From Sialis fuliginosa (taxonomy: Eukaryota; Arthropoda; Insecta; Megaloptera; Sialidae), in contig OY540812.1 in the NCBI GenBank assembly GCA_961205875.1, forward strand, positions 4,216,001 through 4,280,000: 64,000 nt of DNA, in the 5' to 3' direction. The notes below the pieces were generated by a model. It saw only the letters and a program-made list of their open reading frames with translations, was not told where the DNA came from and did not search any database. Every line of letters starts with the position of its first letter. Position 1 is the first letter of the stretch. Of this stretch, positions 34,350 to 46,854 are shown piece after piece. The translations under genes and the position numbers were made by a program.

Positions 34350-36630
34350 TGTTAATGAAACCGGACATTATGAAAATGTGTAATTTCAAGGCTTTAGACC
34401 ACATGTTGAGAAACACTGAAGAAAAACATACATATGAGTATCCGATTGCTTTACCGATCATTGACAATGAAAAATAAATAAATGACAAGCTTATTTATTC
34501 AAAGAGTTATATTAGAATTGTTTACTCTGGCTTTCTGCTCAATACAAGTGCCAAGTACTTCTTTCTACATCTTTTAACATCTAATATAAAGTGTAAAATT
34601 CACATTCTTCCTTAAATACATTTTGACAAAATTATTTAAATGTATATAATTATATGTAAATCCATTATATTCTTTGAAAAATTAGATGTTAATTTTAACA
34701 GTGGAAGCTTATTATAAATGAATTTTACATGAGGATTTTTGCTACGGCTTCATAAAGATTTAAGAATTGTTTTAAAATGTTAAAGCAATATTTAATACTA
34801 AAAACTGTTTCGCAAGTTTTAAATAGATTTAATATTATTAACAACATTGATTTATTGAATGTAAACTAAATGGGTGCTAATTTTGAAATTTAAGCATTTT
34901 TATTAGTTATATTTCAATTAAAAATATTTCTCGTACGGGCTACCAAAAATACCACCGTTTGTTGACCGCTGTATTAGATTAATAAAAAATTTTTATATTA
35001 ATACAAAATAAAAATAAAAGTTTAATATATGTCAAATTTTTATCTTGAAAATCAAAAGCATTTTTTTAATTTATGGTTAAAAGTTTTGTGGAATTTCATT
35101 AAACAGTATGGTCGTTTTTTTTCATATATATTTGCTTAAAATGCAGCCTTTTGCATATTAAATATATAGAATATTTGTATAATTTTTATATAATCATGTC
35201 ATTATATAGTATGATAAATACATAAAATGTGATCTTAAATATTATTATTTATAATAGTAAAAAATGAAACGAAGTTGGGAATTTCATGATGTAAATTAAA
35301 AATAAATAAATGTACATGATTCTAAATTTTAGCCTGCTATAAATATAACCTAACTCTTGACAGAGAACAAGTGACTGCTTCTAGTATGGGCCTATCACCA
35401 ATTCAGTAAAAAAAGTTTACCAAAGTTTTATTACGAAATTACCAACCTCCTCAATTTTAGCCCATTAATTTCAGGATCTGATTTTACAAATATACTAGAA
35501 ATATTAGTACTACAAAATGTCATGCCAGGTTTTTTTGAAGTTATACTTCTTTAGGCGCACCATGCAACGAAAACATTAACACCATGTTATGATAGTCGGT
35601 TAAACAGGAACATAAGTACACACACTAATGTCCGGTTTTAATTAACGAGCTAGTAAAATTTACTACCTATCTGACAGTTCTCCTTTAGTTTCATGAAGTA
35701 TTTGACAATTTTTGTGCACACGTGGTATATAAAAAACCAACGGTATTAACACAGTGGCGATATTATGAAAACTATTTTATACGGCTAGAGTCGTCTGTGT
35801 TATAATAAGTTGAAGTATCACTGCTCTAATTTCCATGGCGAATCCATAGATACTATCACAGAATTAATACCCCCATTTGAAAGTGCCTACTTGCTAGCTT
35901 CTTTATAATATCGGAAATGACTTTTTTTTATTTCTCTACGTATGTATTATTGTTCATTCTCATTACCTGCACACTAGAAACTTACAAATTCTGATCTAAA
36001 AACAAAACACTGTACACCTGTGTGTTATTTTCGAACACAAAAAAAACCATCCGCTGTATCGCAAGTAGGCATCTCGAATGTTTTGTTCAGAAGGACATAA
36101 TCCGCATAGAGGTTCTGACCTTGACAGTTAACAGGGCAACATGTGTTCTATATTCGATCAGATTATATGTGTGTGAGTATGTGGAACGGCAGAATATGCG
36201 ATAATCATTTCTAAGATGGTGAGTGCGAATGCGTATACAGGAATATAAAATTTTTATTTCGACAGATTTGTTTTTTGGTAAAACGCGTGCGATGTGCAGT
36301 TGTTAGCCATTAAGGATACGTTATTTCTGACAGTTATGGCTGCCTGAGATTTTAGTATTATATACGTTTATTTATGGTAGCTTTAGTTTTCTATCGATTC
36401 ATTTTTTTTTACATTTTAATAGAGCAGTGGATGTGGGACAATGTTAGGAAGTATTGATTTAAGTTTATGTACATAGCATGGTTATAATTACTCATTAAAT
36501 AAGGACTATCAACCGTTATGAAGGTGAAAAGTTATAAAATAATTATTATAGGTGCATAAATTATATAATATTATACCATTATATGCATAGAATAAAGTAG
36601 AAAATTTGTAAATATACATTATATACTTAT
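34350..36630. other. Intronic, nothing bounded
   Basis: AT-rich with a GC-richer stretch at 35340-36240 that contains no frame with splice sites. A repeat fragment is at 34299-34345 (see 5795-5850). Confidence 0.4.
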
Positions 36631-36637
36631 CCCTATA

Positions 36638-37739
36638 CAGGATATCCTAAAATTCGCACCCAATCCTTTAAAGTTTAAAGTAAGGGGGCAGACCCAGTTG
36701 GAACTTCCAAAAAAAGCTCTTTTTTAGGATTTTTTTGGCCATGCATTAAAATAATTAATAATAAATGTTTTTCCACATGAAAGATATGTATTTACAGAAA
36801 ATATTGTAATTTTTTTATGGCAAAATATTAAAAAATAAGTGGGATACAGCAAATTTGGGAGGGGTCCAAAAAAATTGTCACTGCTGCTCGTTACTAGATC
36901 ATCTGAAATAAAAAAAAAACGAAAGGGATTATTAGCTAATGACATAATAGTCCAGATGAATGATGGTATTTGAAAAATTTTGAATTTTTACAAAATGGCG
37001 GATATTAAACTCAAAGTTCTTTATTCGACTAATATTTCACTCGCATTTTCGGCTATATAAAAAAAATCGTACAAAAAAATCCTTCGTTCATCCGGAGGAC
37101 AATTATGTATAGAATAAGTGAGAAAATTTTCAAACCGATCGGCAAAGCCGTTTTCAAGTTACAGTGATCACCGACTTCGAAAACATGGTTTCGAGAAAAA
37201 CGCGTTTAAAGTTTTGAGTACGATTTGCATTCAGATAAAAAAATTATTTTGGAACTTACACTGAATCGTTTATGGACAGGACATTTGTTTGAAATTTTCA
37301 GAGAATACTTTTGAAATATTCTACTTTGAGAAAATGCAAAAAATAATGGATTTTTTCAAAATTCTAACTGGGTCTGCCACCTTAATATTTAACAAACAAT
37401 AGTAAAGACGAAAAAAGACAATTTTCTGTTCTAGTTCCAACAAATAGAAATTGGTAATTTGATTTATAAGAAGTATATAACATGAAAGATTACCGGTCTA
37501 GGCATTGTAATTACATTGCCAAATTGGCCATCTTTCATGTTACAAACTATACGTATTTGTAATACATTTTTTTGTTATTTTTAAAACAAATGTCGTTTTA
37601 TTTCGAAGTCAAAGATTAAGTTTAAGATGATGATTCAAACTAAGAAAATAGAAAAAAAATGTAATAAATCATAAAAGTATTTATTTTCATGAAATACATC
37701 AAATTCTGAAGGATTGTACACAAACTTTGGGACGTCCTG
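36638..37739. mobile_element. Outer TA-flanked element with CAGGATATCC/CAGGACGTCC ends
   Basis: The left end CAGGATATCCTAAAATTCG and the complement of the right end (CAGGACGTCCCAAAGTTTG) align over about 18 bp, each side preceded by TA. It is interrupted by a second complete TIR element at 36683-37382, so without the insert it is about 400 bp. Confidence 0.6.
36683..37382. mobile_element. Inner TA-flanked element, nested in 36638-37739
   Basis: The left end AGGGGGCAGACCCAGTTGGA and the complement of the right end (AGGTGGCAGACCCAGTTAGA) form a TIR of about 20 bp with TA on both sides. The interior includes GATCGGCAAAGCCGTTTTCA and CGAGAAAAACGCGTTTAAAG, words common in insect mobile DNA. No transposase frame. 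Confidence 0.75.
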
Positions 37740-38039
37740 TATAATGAATAATATTTGATATTAATAAATTTATAATTTAAATTCTTAAATAAAACTTCTG
37801 AGGTCAATTTATTATTAAAATATTTTTATCTTTTTAGTTTCTGTTTTTTATGGTTATAATTTATTTATATAGCAAAAAGATGACCCCTCCTAAGATGAAT
37901 CAAAACATGAATAAATTAATTTGATAAAATTACAAAAACCCCACCATTCATCCATAATAATTTAATTGAGAAAAATTCCACACAATAAAATTTAGCGTCA
38001 TTTTTCTTGAACCGGTCGCAGCTCACTTGACAGTTTCAC

Positions 38040-38198
38040 ATTCGATTAGATTTCTGTCGCAATTCTAAAATTGGCACTGAAACCCGAGACCCCGGTCCGC
38101 GAACGATATAATTCGCACACATGTGCGTGTGTCTCGCGCGTGTGTGTGTCTGTGTGTCTGGTGACAACTTTCGGGCGACGCAGTCAAAATCGGCTCCT
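38040..38198 (+). promoter_or_regulatory. Candidate non-coding first exon or promoter region
   Basis: A GC-rich block (GAAACCCGAGACCCCGGTCC, ACTTTCGGGCGACGCAGTC) ends at GGCTCCT|GTGAGT, a strong donor at 38199. No ATG-initiated frame crosses it to the donor. It lies 3.5 kb before terminal exon B and could be an alternative 5' UTR exon. A TG/GTGTCT microsatellite occupies about 38118-38161. Confidence 0.35.
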
Positions 38199-38562
38199 GT
38201 GAGTACACATTTTGATTCTATATATTTTTTGTCGATGTGCACTGATTTTTTTGTTAATGCTTATTTCCTTACACAATTGTTTCTTTCTAATCGGGCTGTT
38301 GACATTTTTATCAAAAACTAAAACATATACTATCGTGTATACTACATTTTTTAAAACTATTATTATGCACACAGTACATGCTGCAGTTTCATAAATTGTC
38401 ATCTTTTTATCTTCCTTATTTTTATGTTTTTTGTATTTTGTTATTTTCATTCTTCTTAAGTGCATTGTAAAATGCATGGAAAATTATGTAGTTATAAGGG
38501 TGCGTTCAGAAATCAGTATTTTCTTTAAAATTCATTTTTTAAGGTTGGCAAAATTTGTATCT

Positions 38563-38780
38563 AAAAAGTAGTCCTGTTCATAGACATAGAGAATGGACAG
38601 TGCATTCTGTATTAACTCAATGGTGTAACATATGTTCAAAAAAGGAGAGAAAGATGCAGTGTAGTTTGGAACATAGACATAGAGTTACACAGTTATTCCA
38701 AACCTGTTTCTATCTCTTTCTTTTGACACGGTTCTGTGTTCGAGTCAGATGCCTGGTCCATTCTCTATGTCTATGGTCCT
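38563..38780. mobile_element. MITE with CATAGACATAGAGAATGGAC TIRs
   Basis: CATAGACATAGAGAATGGAC (38580) and its exact reverse complement GTCCATTCTCTATGTCTATG (ending 38774) bracket about 155 bp that contain another GAACATAGACATAGAGTTAC copy. Outer TCCTGTT words also pair (GTCCTGTT on both sides in direct order). No frame. Confidence 0.65.
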
Positions 38781-38799
38781 GTTACAAGATAATCTCATG

Positions 38800-41680
38800 A
38801 GCTCCTTGACCAATCAGCGTTGGCGCGGAAAATGACGTCATATATTCAATTGTTATAAATGTATAATAGAATATTAATTACAAAAAAATCCTTTATTTAT
38901 TCCTGTTTTCGTATTTTTTGATATTTTAACAACACATACAATCAAAGAAGTACAACTTAAAAAAAAACATTCAAATTTTCGTCAAAAAATTGCCTGATTA
39001 TATATATTTATCTTGCAATTATAATGAATTAAAATCTCTGAAGAAGGAGTTACTGTTTACTTTTTTTTGCTAATTTAAAAAAATGTTAATTTGGAACGCA
39101 TCCTAAAATTGTATAAATTATTCTTTAGAATTTTAAGTATAAAAGTTCTATGGGTTCCACGAAGGTTTTTATTTCTATCTAAAAATCAATTAAAAATATT
39201 GCAGGAAAAATAACAATTGTTTTGCATTAAATTTGGGATTATAGAAAGATTTTCTTATTAAAAAGCTTAAAATTTTTATTTTGGCGGTTCAAAATTGACT
39301 GCTATTATCACCCATACATCTAAACAAGATGATTATTTAAATAGAAAAAAGTCAAAAGACTTAACAGTGCAAACACGACTTGTAAAGAACAAATAATTGT
39401 TTTCTTGTTCTTATTTTCCTGTGAGCACGTAACCGAATCTTTTATTGAACTCACTTCTAAGACCGACTACGTTTATAGACCGTGCCCTTACTACAGTGAA
39501 ACCTTTGTCTGAAGTATTAGTGTTATTTAGATCAAAGAAATACGAGTAATTCTTTTAGTTTCTGCTAGAGAAAAGGTATCAAATTAAATAACTTAAGAAA
39601 GAAAATAATCGAAAAAAATAATTATCTAAAACAATCCAATTTTAAAACCATCGATTAGTAACAATGGGTAGCTATAAAATGAACATGAAAATTTGAAATT
39701 CTCGTAATGTTTGTGAGGGGCATTGTAATTATGCAAAATGTAATTAAAAGGTGTGTTTGAATCATTGAAAAATGCTGATGATTGCAAAAGTATGGAATTA
39801 AAAAATAAAATAACGAAAATTTAAAGAAATTATAAAAAAGTTATTGGTTTTTTATGTTTTTACTAATAATACTAACATTATTAAGCAATTTACAATAAGT
39901 TAAAATTAATGCTTGTTAAAAATTAAATGCTTCTGTGCTTAGAATTTTGTTTTATTGTTACTATTTTTATATATTATACAGGTTGTTTTACAACGAGTGT
40001 AAAAAAATTAACTGTAGTTCAAGGATATCATTTTAAGCATAAATTCTTCAGCCTTCGAAAGAATATCATATTAGTTTTTAATTAATATCTGAAGAACCCA
40101 TTGTGAAACAATTATGAAATATAATCGGTTTAATATAAAAAAGTATTATCTATGTATATTTAGTATCATGTAGCCCAGAGGTAATTGAGTCCTTTTCAAT
40201 TTGTACCTTCTAATTTCATATTCTTTATTTACCCCATACATCCGATTCTGAAAATCGATAAAACATATTAATTCTAAGCCGATTATCAAATTTCTTTTAA
40301 TTATTAAAAAATTATAAATCATACTGTATATGTGTATGTTATTATGGAAAAAAAATCACTTTAGTGAATTAGTTAAAACTTTTGGATAACTTTTAACTAT
40401 ACATAATATGTATATATATATTTATGTGCTATTTTTTCGATTTGATTTATAGAGAAAATCGCCTTGTTAATAAATCAAATTCAATAGTATATTTTATTTG
40501 ATGAAATATTTTTTTATAATAAATAAATATTTGTTTAAATTATTTTTCTACCAAATTAAATAGATATCTTTATATACAATTCTTAATTGCATATATGGCT
40601 AATTTATGAGTTAAGTAATAAAAAACATTGAATTGTTCACCATGTTTCTGTAACATAAAAGTAATGTTACCAGTTTTTTTTAATTTCGATTGTCACTGGA
40701 GACATATTCATTAATTTTTTCTTCAATTATGTTACACACACTGACAAAGCATAAATTATAAACGACTCTGCGTTTTAAATGAAACAAAAAGTGAATTATA
40801 GATGCTCAGATGGCAAAGGCATTTTTGCATGACAATATATTCAATTATAACATTTTTGTCGTACACTAATTTGATGTTTGTGTTTTAATAATTTACTTTA
40901 ATTTTATAATTGCAAATTTTTGTATATCTGTTTAATTTTTTTTTAAAGTTTGAATGTTATTGATTTTATTAAATGAAATCATAGAAAAGATTGAATTTTT
41001 TTTTCAAAATTTCTTTAAAATGATATTGTTGACGTTGATAGTATCAATAAAGCCCACATGTCTAGGTATCATTTAACTCTATGACACACCCTTTTCTTCA
41101 GCCCGATTTTTTTTTATCTTAATTTCTTATTTATATACTTTACGAGATATTTTTCTGTGCCCAACGGACAGACAGACAGACGGACGGACAAAAAGTGAGA
41201 ATATGGTTTTTGTTGTAGACCTACGAAACTATAATAATTAAAGATTTATATATGAATAATACTGTTAGTTTTGCATATAAAATATTTATAAAATGTAAAA
41301 ATGCTTTCTTATTAATTTGGTGAAAAATATCAAAAGAGATATTTAAAGTAATAAATAAACATATAATAGATTATATTAATTCTAAGTTTAGCTTCATCTA
41401 ATCAGATTACCGGGTGATCAAAAAAAAATTTACAAATTTTTTTCGAAAATATAGCTGCGTATAGATTTTTTTTTCAAAACAAAAGTCACTCAGTTTTGGT
41501 GTTTTTAATTTTTATATTAAAAACACCCACAAATATTTTGTCTCTTTTTGAACACCCGATACATTCTAATAAATAACTAATGCGTTTTTTGAGTGCATAC
41601 ACAATACTGGTCTGTGAAATTTCAATTTTAAAATAATTTTTTTTAGATATATTCACAAAAAAAATCAATATAATTTAAAT
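38800..41680. other. Intronic, nothing bounded
   Basis: AT-rich. A dispersed-repeat-like tail at 41080-41225 contains CGGACAGACAGACAGACGGA. No exon seen before 41687. Confidence 0.4.
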
Positions 41681-41686
41681 TTTCAG

Positions 41687-41983
41687 ACCCCACGTTACTA
41701 CTCGGTGACCGAACGTCCAGGCCAACCAAGACACGCCGAGCAGAATTACTCATATTCATACACTAACGAGTCGACAACTCGCGATGGCCACGGTCCATCT
41801 CGTAGTTACACCACGACCGAGCGCGTAGCTCGCGAAACCAGACCTGGTTACTCATCCACCTCCGAGTACAGCCGCTCTTCCGGAGACGGACCTGGAGGAT
41901 ATCACGCAAGCTACTCCTCATCGACAAGTGGACGCCTTCCCTACGGCACGCCTTACAACAGACACTACTCATACCGCGTTTAA
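41687..41983 (+). CDS. Mf: Terminal exon B of the myofilin-like gene (Tyr/Ser/Arg-rich)
   Basis: Acceptor AATTTTCAG opens phase 0: 98 codons to TAA at 41981-41983. It starts TPRYYSVTERPGQPRHAEQN and is rich in YSYTNEST, SRSYTTTERVARETRPGYSS and SYSSSTSGRLPYG, ending HYSYRV. Low-complexity, aromatic and basic; no globular domain, signal peptide or membrane segment. Phase and style match the start exon at 17494 (SSYTVT followed by TPRYYSVTE), giving 126 residues. It is an alternative 3' end relative to 30456. Which muscles use it cannot be told. The name is inferred from the partner exons; this exon could belong to another Tyr/Ser-rich muscle or cuticle-linked protein. Confidence 0.75.
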   Translation, partial: TPRYYSVTERPGQPRHAEQNYSYSYTNESTTRDGHGPSRSYTTTERVARETRPGYSSTSEYSRSSGDGPGGYHASYSSSTSGRLPYGTPYNRHYSYRV

Positions 41984-42001
41984 ATTAATGTTACATAACT
42001 T

Positions 42002-42275
42002 CAGTGGCGTAGTAAGAAAAATTTTCGGGGGGGGGGATTGGGTTTGATATTCCAAAAAATATGCGAAATTTTTTTGATTGAAAAAGCAAAAATTTTAGTT
42101 GATTATGACTTTTATTGACTAAAAAAAAAAAAGGTCACACAATTGAAAATTATAATTATTATGAAAGGGGTTATTATCACAAAAATTCCAAATTGTTATA
42201 CTAATTTCATATATTTTAAAATTTCGGGGGGGGGGGGGTTTCGACCCCAAAACCCCCCCCGTTCCTACGCCACTG
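42002..42275. mobile_element. Young hAT-like MITE in the 3' UTR of terminal exon B
   Basis: The left end CAGTGGCGTAGTAAGAAA and the right end GTTCCTACGCCACTG form the TIR, and CATAACTT is repeated exactly at 41994-42001 and 42276-42283: a perfect 8-bp target-site duplication. Inside are two long G runs and TTTCGACCCC. It starts 18 bp after the stop codon, so transcripts ending here must carry it or stop within it. Confidence 0.9.
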
Positions 42276-42313
42276 CATAACTTTGATCTTAATTGATATG
42301 TGTCTTAGATCGT

Positions 42314-42705
42314 ACGCCGCCATGTGGTGAAAAAATGAACTATTCCTATCGGGTCAGCTGTCAGTTATTAAATTGAAATAATTCGCTATTTTTATATCAC
42401 AAGTTCTTTTTTATTATTAAACTATAAGACTTTATGTTTATTTAAAATTTTATTAGTTATCGAGAACTAAGTGTTTTAATATTTGGTCTTTTAATTGCAT
42501 AAAAAAGAAATAACCTAACATATACATAACAGTACATTTTATTGTCAGTTCTTATTAAGAAAACCCTGCATATTTTTCATTAGTTATACTTGTTTTATAT
42601 ATAAAAGAAATTAAATAAAATTAAATTGGTTAAGTTAGGTTATGTGACAATTGACCCGATTGTGTTAGTTTAGATTTTCACCACTGAACGCGTCGCTACC
42701 ATCGC
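42314..42705. mobile_element. Inverted-repeat element downstream of terminal exon B
   Basis: TGTGGTGAAAAAATGAACTA ... CTATCGGGTCA on the left pairs with TGACCCGATTGTG ... TTTTCACCACTGA on the right, about 33 bp with gaps. Interior AT-rich. Ends and duplication are not sharp. Confidence 0.5.
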
Positions 42706-43279
42706 GACACATATCAATAGCAAACCGATTAACAATATTTACATAAACTTTGTACTGTGTATTGAATTTTAATCACTAACATTTATTTTCTTTACTAAAA
42801 TACGACCTAATTTCACTGCACCTCCACACATGACTTGACATTTTTTATGGTTGAAAAATAATCATAAAATGTTTCGTTTTTACAACGTTAGCCAATTTTT
42901 GGTACAAAGTTAAATGATGTTGTTTTTTCTTCATCTTAAATTGTCTGTAAAAAGAAGAAAAACGTAATGTGGTGAAGCTGTAGGTATATAAACAATAATC
43001 GACTTGTTTGATCGTTGAATTATCTAATAGACTAACCTACTGTATTATATTTATTAAGAAAACAAATGAATAAATTGAAAATTATTTTTGTATACATATA
43101 TCTTTGTAAACAAATGTTAGTTGGAACTGTATTATTGATGTAAAATAATATTTATTAATAAATAGCTTAAATTTAATTTTTTTGTTTTTATTACTTGCAC
43201 ATTTATATAAAACTGGGGGTCATAAAAGTTGTCTTGACACATTATACTGAGATAGCTGTTACCCTACAGATTTTTGTTA

Positions 43280-43533
43280 AGATATTCGATAAAACGGGTT
43301 TTTAGTTTCGCATTTGCACGCTAGATGTCTACAACACAAAAATATAACCTGTAATGTGTTCAAATGTCACACACCTATTTTTAATAATATATTAAAGATA
43401 CAAAGTAGCCTATGTCCTTCCTCAGCATGCAAACTATCTCCATAACAAATTTCATCAAGATCGGTTCAGCAGTTTAGCCGTGAAAAGGTAACAAACAGGC
43501 AGAGACACTTTTGCATTTATATTAGTATGGATT
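43280..43533 (+). repeat. Lepidopteran dispersed repeat, longer copy
   Basis: Aligns with 63225-63435 from 'CACGCTAGATGTCTAC' through ACAAAGTAGCCTATGTCC to 'TTTGCATTTATATTAGTATG'. The middle has a short unrelated stretch. Non-coding copy. Confidence 0.7.
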
Positions 43534-43539
43534 TATAGT

Positions 43540-44920
43540 TTTTTGGTGTTGTCCAAATTGCTCCATCACTTAAAAGTGTCGAAAATACGATTTTGAAATG
43601 AAAATAAAAATTCTTCGTGAAATTAATTGTAATTAATTTTTGCATATTTGTGAAAATGGGTTTTTCGCAATATCTCAAATCTGATTGAGCAAAAACATGG
43701 TAGTTTTTGGATTCAGAGGGCCAGAATTACTCTAAAAAAGATACCGAATACTCTGCACCAAAAAAAAACATTTTTTTTTCTGTAGACGCAAATATAATAA
43801 GTACAAACATGAAATGTTTTTATATTAAAATACTTTGATATATTTACAAATCATCACAGCAGTTGACAGCTCGTTATTTTTCTAGTTTTGTTTTTGATGT
43901 CTTTTAACGAAAATTGATAGCATTAATCGTTCTTTATACTTCCTGATTTTCTGTAGATGATACAGAACTTATACAAATAAAAAAATCTAAACATCCATCA
44001 AAATTGACACTCGATTACTTCAACATAATAGTTTTTTTTCTCAGTTTTCTTTCATCAAATATGTTTTTATATAGTATTTGTAATTGTATTTATGAATGTG
44101 ACCTTTCGAGCGTAGATAGCGTCTTATTGAATCATTGCCTTAAAAAAATCTATTGTAGGTAATGGTAAGTTACATTTGGATTCAATTTTACTTCATTTAT
44201 TATTTTATTATTCATAACGTTTGAACTACTTTCGACTGACATATTGAGGTTTTAAAATTAGGGTTAAAATTATGTCTTATACAAAAAGAAAACGGTTTTC
44301 GAATTCCAGTTTTTTTCAAAAACTATTTTGTATATTAGGGTTGAATTAAATTTTTGTTGTTGCTAACTTCATATTAAACAATAAGCTGTTGAATGCATTT
44401 TTACTTATTAATTCTATCATTTTGTATAATTATTGTACTTTATCGAAAAAAAAAACTGTTTTTAAAAACCGACAAACCTTGGCTACAATCTACATGTACA
44501 CATTTAAATATAAGTATAAAAGAGTTTGTTTTCATTCACTCACTGACTCATCAACGTACAGCTCAAATCTGTGAACTTAGAAACATGAAAATTTATGGAT
44601 ATCTTCCTTTTATTACGAAAGCACCCATAACTATAAATGTTATATTTTATACTACTGTATACTTATTTTATTATAACCGGGACTATATAAGCTATTTACT
44701 AGCGTTTTATTTATTGCTCTACGATTATTAGTTCCGGAGATATAAGTTTTCAAAGTGTGACATATTTTCGTTGCATTTGTGCTCCCAAGGTTACCTCCTA
44801 ATTCCGGTTACCGGGAAAACATAGTTTTACGTCAATACACGTGTAATAGGGGTAAAAACTTGTTCCAAACTAACAACATAAATTTTATGAATTATAGTAT
44901 AAATGATAATGAATACAACG
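43540..44920. other. Non-genic, nothing recognised
   Basis: AT-rich. 44530-44580 (CACTCACTGACTCATCAACG) resembles the flank of a dispersed repeat also seen at 25040. No exon supported. Confidence 0.4.
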
Positions 44921-44929
44921 CGGACTATA

Positions 44930-45240
44930 CCCGCGGCTTCGCTCGCGTGGACTATGGAATTATTTTAGGATTTTTGAAAAATATACTTTAGATATTTTTA
45001 TCTTACACAGTTCTGTACTACATTATATTGTTCAATATACTTTTTTTATTAACTATTATTATTATTTTTTTATAAACCTAAATGACATCATGGAAACAAA
45101 ACACGATAAAGATTTTTTTTAGTCTTACGATATTAAATCTTAGGTTTTCATAAAATATTTATAGCAACGATACTGCACAAAAGCTATTGGTGAAAACCGC
45201 ATTGAAATCGGTTCTTAACATTAATTTTTATTTATAGAGA
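44930..45240 (+). repeat. Dispersed repeat with CCCGCGGCTTCGCTCGCGTGG head
   Basis: Starts ACCCGCGGCTTCGCTCGCGT and ends with GCATTGAAATCGGTTC and a TATAGAGACTAG tail, overlapping in sequence with 28965-29160. A second partial copy follows at 45248-45450 (GCTGGCTTCGCTTTAAA, CTACACAGTTCTTTACTACA). Confidence 0.6.
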
Positions 45241-46329
45241 CTAGCTGGCTTCGCTTTAAAAAAATATAGTTGAATTAAGTATAAACACGATTAGTTATTA
45301 TTGAGAACTCAAATATTTTAAATTTTCTTTGTAACATAAAAGCAGTCACTGTGGCTTAGATTTAAAAGTTAGACATATGACGTTGCGGACTTTATTGTAG
45401 ATCTTTTGATTCTACACAGTTCTTTACTACATTATTTTGTTCAATATTGAACGGTTTAGGCAGCGTATTGCAAAATAGCGCGCCGACGGCAAAATTTTTT
45501 CCGACTTGATTTACTATTATCGTCACTGCTTAGTTGTTATGTAGCCTATAACCTGGCCAGATAACGTACCTATGAATTAAAAAAAAAACACGTAAATCAG
45601 ATAACTAATGGAAAGACAGACAGAGACACGTTGAGCTTTATATATACATAGGTATAGATATATAGGTGATTTAAGAAATAGAAATGTTAAATATAATTAA
45701 TAATCATATCACAGCGTATATGAGTGGGTGTTTTCAATAAATTAATGTACATGAAAATGACAATATTTATCATAACTTTATTTATGGTGGTTTAGTTCAC
45801 GAGCCGTTTTCACAATTCAATTTCACGTTGTTTGTTTTATATATAATAGCAAAACGGAGAGAATATAAAGAATAAAGACCACAACAAGTAAGATGGTCTA
45901 TTACTTTAGGTTCTACCGAGTCAAAATCGATCATAAGTAAAATGGCTGCGTAAAAGAAAATTTATACGGGGAATGTTCATGGCCCTGGAAAACTCAACAT
46001 ATGCACCATTCGTTTTTCTTATTCTTTTGTATTTTTGATTCGTCATATATTTTTGATGATATTTCAAATATGAACTTTTTGAAATTCTGTATTGATTTAA
46101 TTAATTAATTGTAAATTTCATTCTGCTTATTTTTTAAAATTAATAATTGATAATAAAATTATAACATTCATTTATAATTAAATTTGAAAATTATTAATTT
46201 AATCAATATGTTGAAGATGATAAAAAAATTAATTACTCAAATATCTAATTGAATTTTATGTTTAAAATAAAAAACATGTTCTTTATTTCATGTATTCCTT
46301 TAATATTAATATAATTTTTATTTTTACAG

Positions 46330-46374
46330 AACGTGCCATCACAATTGACGAAGTATCTTCCCGGAGTTGGAATG
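46330..46374 (+). CDS. Possible 45-nt microexon of the myofilin-like gene
   Basis: Acceptor TTATTTTTACAG and donor ATG|GTAAGA, both good, bracket exactly 15 codons in phase 0: NVPSQLTKYLPGVGM. The phase agrees with the start exon before it and the exon at 53704 after it. The G+C is higher than in the flanks and the peptide is sensible. It is short enough to arise by chance; transcript data would settle it. Confidence 0.5.
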
Positions 46375-46619
46375 GTAAGAATAAAATAAATAAAATGAAA
46401 ACTACTTTCATAAGAAATAACAAAAATACACAGTGTTGTTATACTGAAAATATCAACACGATGTTTTTAAAAACAAAATCTATACATTTTGTTTGAAAAA
46501 TTGCCATGTTTGTGCTTGCTCAGTTTGCTGTAAAACAGACATAACTTATTAAGAAATTCGAAATGAAGGAACCCAGTAAGTGTGTGTATGCTTTTTGATT
46601 TTATTGAAGAATATATATT

Positions 46620-46737
46620 CTATACCCTATTTCATTTAAGAATGCAGTGGTTGTCGGGATTTTGACGGTACGAATCGTGCATTTTACCGTCAGAAACAAC
46701 GGCAACCACTGCATTCTTAAATGAAATAGAGTATAGA
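46620..46737. mobile_element. Palindromic MITE, copy 1
   Basis: CTATTTCATTTAAGAATGCA at 46627 is mirrored by TGCATTCTTAAATGAAATAG ending 46729; the arms continue as GTGGTTG-CGG and TGACGGTA/TACCGTCA-like. Flanks TCTATAC and GTATAGA extend the palindrome. Nearly identical to 52407-52509. Confidence 0.8.
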
Positions 46738-46854
46738 GTGTTTTTTAAATTTTTATTTTTTCGATCCCGCAGGCCTATGTTTTAGCTTTGGATCAAAAGT
46801 TAATTGTCCCAAAATTTCTCATAGATCTAACTTGTGGACGGCACAAACCGAGTA

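Noticed and set aside
38118-38161. Z-DNA or regulatory element in the GT tract
   Set aside because: It is a short impure microsatellite; nothing beyond composition supports a role.
38184-38477. 97-codon minus frame rich in Lys/Ile
   Set aside because: AT-rich composition, no splice or start context, no recognisable domain.
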